Source: Flavobacterium quisquiliarum
Lineage (GTDB): Bacteria; Bacteroidota; Bacteroidia; Flavobacteriales; Flavobacteriaceae
Length of the DNA stretch: 64,000 nucleotides
Assembly (NCBI RefSeq): GCF_019308285.1
Contig: NZ_WWEM01000039.1
Span: 62,001 to 126,000 of the forward strand
Direction: 5' to 3'
The position numbers and the translations under genes were made by a program. The stretch's first letter is position 1. The number at the start of each line of letters is the position of its first letter. This document shows, one piece after another, positions 59,928-64,000 of this stretch. Under the pieces are notes generated by a model. It was not told the origin of the DNA and ran no database searches. It saw nothing but the letters and a program-made list of their open reading frames with translations.

Positions 59928-61388
59928 ATGCTCAAGCAATTTTTAAATTTAAAATTATCCCAAAAATTATCTCCACAGCAAATTCAGCTGATGAAGTTAA
60001 TTCAATTGCCTACGCAAGCTTTTGAACAGCGTTTATTAGAAGAAATGAACGAAAATCCGGCTCTTGAAGCTGGAAAAGAAGACGAATACGAAGCCGATGA
60101 ATTTGCCAATGAAGACTACGACGATTATGATGATGCAGAATCTGACAGAATCGAAGCAGACGACATCAACATTGACGAATATCTAAGCGACGACGATACG
60201 CCTGATTACAAAACTCAGGTGAACAATTATAGTGATGATGAAGAACGCGAAACGCCTTTTGCTGCTCCAATCAGTTTTCATCAGGATTTAATCAATCAGC
60301 TGAATACTTTTATTTTAAACGATGAAGAACGCGAAATCGCTGAATTCCTTGTTGGAAGTATTGATGATATGGGTTACATTCGAAGAAGCGTTCCAGATAT
60401 AGTAGATGATATGGCTTTTACTCAGGGAATTTATACTGATGAAGCAATGGTCGAAAAAATGCTGACTGTAATTCATGAACTGGAACCTTCTGGAGTTGGA
60501 GCACGCGATTTACAGGAATGTCTATTGCTTCAATTAAAACATAAAACACCAACTGAATATGTTGATTTAGCCATTGACATTATCGAAAATCAGTTTGATG
60601 CTTTTACGAAAAAACACTACGATAAACTTTTACAGAAATACAGTGTTTCAAACGAACAGCTTAAAAAAGCAATTCACGAAATTGAAAGATTAAACCCAAA
60701 ACCGGGCGGTTCTTTTGCTGGAAATAATAAAGTTACTGAAAATGTAGTTCCAGATTTTGCCATCAGAATCGTGGACGGTGAATTGGAACTGACTTTAAAC
60801 GGAAGAAATGCTCCTTCTCTGCACGTTTCTAAAGATTATCAGGAAATGATGCAAACGTATAAAGAATCCAAAGATAAATCGACTGCACAGAAAGATGCCG
60901 TTCAGTTTATCAAACAGAAATTAGATTCAGCCAAATGGTTTATTGATGCCATCAGACAGCGTCAAGAAACACTTTTTGTGACCATGAATGCGATTATGCA
61001 TTATCAGGAAGAATATTTCTTAGACGGTGACGAAACCAAGCTAAAACCAATGATCTTAAAAGATATTGCGGATATGGTTGGTTTGGATATTTCGACGATT
61101 TCGCGTGTAGCGAATAGCAAATATGTAGAAACTCCATACGGAACTAAACTGATCAAGGAATTCTTTTCTGAAGCAATGAAAAATGATCAAGGAGAAGATG
61201 TTTCAACTCTTGAAATTAAAAAGATTCTTCAGAACACTATTGAAGAAGAAGACAAAAGAAAACCGCTTCCGGATGATCAATTGGCTGAAATTTTAAAAGA
61301 AAAAGGCTATCCAATCGCGAGAAGAACAATCGCAAAATATCGTGAACAATTGGATATTCCAGTAGCGAGAATGAGAAAGAAGATTTAA
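59928..61388 (+). CDS. rpoN: RNA polymerase sigma-54 factor
   Basis: The enhancer-dependent sigma factor, 486 residues from ATG 59928 (MLKQFLNLKLSQKLSPQQIQ). The N-terminal Gln/Leu-rich region I starts at once with SPQQIQLMKLIQLPTQAFEQ. An acidic region II (EYEADEFANEDYDDYDDAES) follows, then region III, and the RpoN box IARRTIAKYREQLDIPVAR near 464-482. The in-frame extension to 59838 comes from the intergenic repeats. Bacteroidota use sigma-54 with NtrC-type activators; none is in this window. Confidence 0.96.
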   Translation: MLKQFLNLKLSQKLSPQQIQLMKLIQLPTQAFEQRLLEEMNENPALEAGKEDEYEADEFANEDYDDYDDAESDRIEADDINIDEYLSDDDTPDYKTQVNNYSDDEERETPFAAPISFHQDLINQLNTFILNDEEREIAEFLVGSIDDMGYIRRSVPDIVDDMAFTQGIYTDEAMVEKMLTVIHELEPSGVGARDLQECLLLQLKHKTPTEYVDLAIDIIENQFDAFTKKHYDKLLQKYSVSNEQLKKAIHEIERLNPKPGGSFAGNNKVTENVVPDFAIRIVDGELELTLNGRNAPSLHVSKDYQEMMQTYKESKDKSTAQKDAVQFIKQKLDSAKWFIDAIRQRQETLFVTMNAIMHYQEEYFLDGDETKLKPMILKDIADMVGLDISTISRVANSKYVETPYGTKLIKEFFSEAMKNDQGEDVSTLEIKKILQNTIEEEDKRKPLPDDQLAEILKEKGYPIARRTIAKYREQLDIPVARMRKKI

Positions 61389-61410
61389 GATTATATTTCT
61401 AGATATACCA

Positions 61411-61441
61411 AACCTAACAGGTTTTAAAAACCTGTTAGGTT
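61411..61441 (+). terminator. Perfect palindromic hairpin after rpoN (AACCTAACAGG family)
   Basis: The 15-bp arms AACCTAACAGGTTTT and AAAACCTGTTAGGTT around one A are followed by TTTTT on the plus strand. This is the same palindrome as at 1-29. Confidence 0.82.
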
Positions 61442-61477
61442 TTTTTATACCCTACAAAATTATCCTCATAAAACAAG

Positions 61478-61510
61478 AAACCCGACAGGTTTCTGAAACC
61501 TGTCGGGTTT
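61478..61510. repeat. Perfect palindrome with compensatory changes (AACCCGACAGG variant)
   Basis: The 16-bp arms at 61478-61493 and 61495-61510 are exact reverse complements. Compared with 61411-61441, C-T-A-A-C becomes C-C-G-A-C on one arm and the partner arm changes to match, so pairing is kept. It may serve the minus-strand gene ending at 61534. Confidence 0.8.
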
Positions 61511-61533
61511 AACAACGTCTTTAAAACGTTAAA

Positions 61534-61953
61534 TTATTTATACTGATCTGGCAATATTTTGATAGCAAACAAAAACACTTTCTTTTTATCGCTATAACTA
61601 TAATTCAGTGTGTAATCGTTATCCCTAAAAACCTGAAGCCCAGGATTTGATTTTGCAGTACTTAAAAGACTCTTTTCAATTTCTTCCTTAATTACATCCG
61701 TTTCTGCAGTTTCTTGTACTACATTCATCAAAGTCAAATTGTATTGAACCGTTCTTTCTTCAGTTAAGCTGACACTATCTAAACGAATGCCTTCCTGAAT
61801 AGTCAGCGGACAGTTTTTATTATACTTTGTGACTAATTCCGTTATTTCAGTATTTGTTTCTTCTGCTTCTTCAGTAAGGAAAAATTGAAAATAAACCGCC
61901 ACAACAAGTGCAATTCCAATAACAACTAACAATAAAATATTCGACTTTCTCAT
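61534..61953 (-). CDS. Membrane-anchored protein, unknown
   Basis: A 139-residue protein with one N-terminal transmembrane helix (about 5-25), an acidic linker, and a soluble domain (about 45-139) with NKNCPLTIQEGIRLDSVSLT, a YNLTLMNV strand and the end YSDKKKVFLFAIKILPDQYK. No family is recognised. It is 34 bp after the thymidine kinase gene on the same strand, so both are probably co-transcribed. Confidence 0.72.
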   Translation of the reverse strand: MRKSNILLLVVIGIALVVAVYFQFFLTEEAEETNTEITELVTKYNKNCPLTIQEGIRLDSVSLTEERTVQYNLTLMNVVQETAETDVIKEEIEKSLLSTAKSNPGLQVFRDNDYTLNYSYSDKKKVFLFAIKILPDQYK

Positions 61954-61987
61954 ATTTTGTTTTCTTAATAAGATTAAAATTCAGAAG

Positions 61988-62578
61988 TTATTTTTCTTGA
62001 TTTTTTTTCATTGCTTTAAAATACGCTGCACGGCTAAGCGGTTCGTATTCTTCCGTTTCTCCAAGCATCACCAGTTTATCATTATCTGTTTTTCTAAAAC
62101 TGTAATTAGCTAAATTTCCGGTTCTGGTACAAACCGCATGCACTTTGGTTACATATTCTGCAGTAGCCATGAGTCCAGGCATTGGTCCAAAAGGATTTCC
62201 TTTAAAATCCATATCCAAACCAGCAACGATTACACGAATTCCCTGATTGGCTAAATCATTACATACTGTAATAATTTCATCATCAAAAAACTGTGCTTCA
62301 TCAATTCCGATCACATCACAGCCTTGTGCCAAAATTAAAATATTAGCAGCTGCTGGAACTGGTGTAGAACGAATCTCATTAGAATCATGAGACACTACCA
62401 TTTCATCATGATAACGGGTATCGATAGCGGGTTTGAAGATTTCAACTCTTTGTTTGGCAAATTGCGCACGCTTTAATCTGCGGATTAACTCTTCGGTTTT
62501 ACCCGAAAACATTGATCCACAAATAACTTCAATCCACCCAAATTGTTCTTTGTGATTTACTGTATTTTCGAGAAACAT
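61988..62578 (-). CDS. tdk: Thymidine kinase (type II) with degenerate zinc site
   Basis: Phosphorylates thymidine in nucleotide salvage. ATG 62578 (MFLENTVNHKEQFGW) gives 196 residues; the in-frame extension to 62671 adds 31 residues of no similarity. Walker A is CGSMFSGKTEELIRRL near 20-35, and the catalytic IGIDEAQFFDDE near 93-104. The usual two CxxC pairs are lost: the lasso loop reads VCTRTGN and the C-terminus SRAAYFK, with one Cys left. The change may be typical of the lineage. Confidence 0.93.
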   Translation of the reverse strand: MFLENTVNHKEQFGWIEVICGSMFSGKTEELIRRLKRAQFAKQRVEIFKPAIDTRYHDEMVVSHDSNEIRSTPVPAAANILILAQGCDVIGIDEAQFFDDEIITVCNDLANQGIRVIVAGLDMDFKGNPFGPMPGLMATAEYVTKVHAVCTRTGNLANYSFRKTDNDKLVMLGETEEYEPLSRAAYFKAMKKNQEK

Positions 62579-62822
62579 TTTGTATTTTTCTGCCTTTAAA
62601 AATGAATAGTTTTTATTACTTTGTACTGGTAATAAATCGACGTAAAAATGTGCTGTTTTACATTTTTTCAAAAGTAGAAAAATTTTATCAAATCGGAGAT
62701 CGGCAAACGCTTATTAACAGAAATAAAAAATATCTTTAAAAGATCTCCAGATTTATTTAAGAATAAAGACTTTCAGACATTAATTACACTAAAATACCGT
62801 ATTCACTATAATTTCAACAGTT

Positions 62823-63848
62823 ATGAAAAAAAAATTGGAAGCCGATTTAATCAGCATTGCACATCGAATTTTAAAGCTTAAAAATAAATCCGATATCAAT
62901 CAATTGTATCTTGAAACTCAGAAATTATATGAAAAATTAGCGGTATTAAAATTTGTAGAAGAAAATTTCGACGCTGCAAAACCAACCATTGGGCAAGCTG
63001 ATATTACTAACGAATTGGAAACTCTTTTCAATAAAGAAGAAGAAATAGTTCCAACCGTAATTGAACTTGAGGCAGAAATCAAAGAAGAAACTCCAGTTGT
63101 AGAAGAAACAATTCTACTTGAAGAAAATGATTCACCTGAAATTATTGAAGAAGAAACAGCTGAAGTTATTGAAACTCCTGAGCCAGTAATAGAAGAAACT
63201 CCTGAGCCAATCGCGGCAGAAATTATCGAACCTGAACCTGAAGCTAAAAAAGAAATAGAGAAGGTAGAAGAATCTAAAAATACTGTTGAAGAACTTTCGT
63301 TTACAACTGTAAGTGATTTAAAACCAATTCCAGATTTTAAACCTGCATTTGAATTAGATACACAAGAAATCAAAGAAGACGTTAAAGAGGAAATTAAGGA
63401 AAATTCTAAAACTGACAATTCTGCTAAACCGACTATTTTATTCGAAGATTTTGGAATTAATTATGCTGATGCACAGTTTGTAAAAGTGGACAGTTTTGAA
63501 GCCGTGCCTCCTACTTCGACGCCATCAATTAACGATTTCAAAGAACCTAAAAAAGCAGAAACCGCTATTCTTGAAACTACATCTCAACCAAAAGCAGTTA
63601 GCCTAAACGAAAAATTATCCCGAGGATTCCACATTGATCTAAATGATAGAATTGCCTTTACCAAAAATCTTTTCGGAAACAGTACAGAAGATTACAGTCG
63701 TGTTTTAAACCAACTAATGACTTTTGATTCTTACAGCGAGGCAAAAGAATTTATTGAAAACATGGTAAAACCTGATTACAATAATTGGGATGGAAAAGAA
63801 GATTATGCTGAACGTTTTATGGGAATTATAGAAAAGAAATTCGCATAA
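62823..63848 (+). CDS. Acidic Glu/Pro-rich protein, conserved C-terminus, unknown
   Basis: A 341-residue cytoplasmic protein. An N-terminal helical region (1-50: IAHRILKLKNKSDINQLYLE) is followed by a Glu-, Pro- and Thr-rich middle (60-200) with repeats such as IIEEETAEVIETPEPVIEET. The C-terminal region (about 260-341) is ordered, with LSRGFHIDLNDRIAFTKNLF and SYSEAKEFIENMVKPDYNNW. The long ORF on the opposite strand is a shadow of the acidic repeats. It is 42 bp before rsmI. The function is unknown. Confidence 0.75.
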   Translation: MKKKLEADLISIAHRILKLKNKSDINQLYLETQKLYEKLAVLKFVEENFDAAKPTIGQADITNELETLFNKEEEIVPTVIELEAEIKEETPVVEETILLEENDSPEIIEEETAEVIETPEPVIEETPEPIAAEIIEPEPEAKKEIEKVEESKNTVEELSFTTVSDLKPIPDFKPAFELDTQEIKEDVKEEIKENSKTDNSAKPTILFEDFGINYADAQFVKVDSFEAVPPTSTPSINDFKEPKKAETAILETTSQPKAVSLNEKLSRGFHIDLNDRIAFTKNLFGNSTEDYSRVLNQLMTFDSYSEAKEFIENMVKPDYNNWDGKEDYAERFMGIIEKKFA

Positions 63849-63890
63849 ACATTTCACTTTTTACAGCTCAAATTTTACGAATAAACAACT

Positions 63891-64000
63891 ATGTCAAAAT
63901 TATATATCGTTCCAACGCCAATTGGCAATCTTGAAGACATGACTTTCAGAGCCATTCGGGTTTTGAAAGAAGTCGATTTGATTTTGGCCGAAGATACCCG
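63891..64000 (+). CDS. rsmI: 16S rRNA (cytidine-2'-O)-methyltransferase, 5' fragment
   Basis: The first 36 complete codons read MSKLYIVPTPIGNLEDMTFR then AIRVLKEVDLILAEDT, the unmistakable start of RsmI, which methylates C1402 of 16S rRNA. The gene runs past the window end; the frame is open to 64000. No sign of damage is seen. Confidence 0.92.
   Translation, partial: MSKLYIVPTPIGNLEDMTFRAIRVLKEVDLILAEDT

Noticed and set aside
62918..63418. 166-codon minus-strand ORF inside the acidic gene
   Set aside because: It is the Ser-rich antisense of GAA/ACT-rich codons (TTC/AGT), a compositional shadow.

Overview
The window is A/T-rich, densely coded chromosomal DNA from a member of the Bacteroidota, most likely Flavobacteriaceae and probably Flavobacterium or a close relative. 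The evidence is: TonB-dependent receptors with carboxypeptidase-like N-terminal domains, a type IX secretion sorting domain, lineage-typical families (DUF4271, DUF4296, DUF3098, DUF5686), promoters of the TAnnTTTG type rather than TATAAT, few Shine-Dalgarno sequences, and many short dispersed intergenic repeats. I see no rRNA, tRNA, CRISPR array, transposase or prophage. The assignment rests on reading alone; no database search was run.

Layout. 1-3.3 kb: fructose-bisphosphatase, a GNAT acetyltransferase and a monofunctional aspartate kinase. 3.3-5 kb: a small accessory cassette with an XRE regulator divergent from five tiny membrane genes, including an SdpI-family protein, a 26-codon micro-ORF and a DUF5808-like protein. 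5-14 kb: an outer-membrane receptor with an AraC-type membrane regulator, a 1144-residue putative outer-membrane protein, a secreted Lys/Ala-rich protein ending in a PBCV-type basic adaptor domain, and a glycosyltransferase. 14-22.4 kb: a probable phosphate-response locus (porin O/P, PhoR-like kinase, PhoB-like regulator, TonB receptor, lipoprotein, T9SS-sorted protein). 22.5-32 kb: a LuxE-family protein, TyrS, an epimerase, a DUF4296/pyrC/glycosyltransferase operon, DUF4271 with a uroporphyrinogen-III synthase-like gene, an Lrp regulator and a membrane zinc peptidase. 32-37.5 kb: a NarL-type two-component pair, a lipoprotein, and an alpha/beta hydrolase - ECF sigma - membrane protein operon. 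38-50.7 kb: leuS, a molybdopterin-fold lipoprotein, ftsX-DUF3098-uppP-truB, a thioredoxin-like protein, pyrH, frr and a DUF5686 protein. 51-64 kb: a KefB-like antiporter, a LytS/LytR-like pair, an MMPL transporter, asnS, a broken GxxExxY gene, rpoN, tdk, an acidic protein and the start of rsmI.

Most genes are core metabolism, translation or envelope functions. The unusual content is in the SdpI/DUF5808 micro-membrane cassette with its dyad operator, the PBCV-adaptor protein, a terminator-backed 25-codon gene at 45.4 kb, and at least ten families of intergenic repeats. The repeats act as terminators, bracket genes (lrp, the GxxExxY pseudogene), or create false N-terminal extensions of neighbouring reading frames. 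Several proteins lack canonical residues: the thymidine kinase zinc cysteines, the first His of the dihydroorotase HxH, and the second Cys of a thioredoxin-like CxxC.
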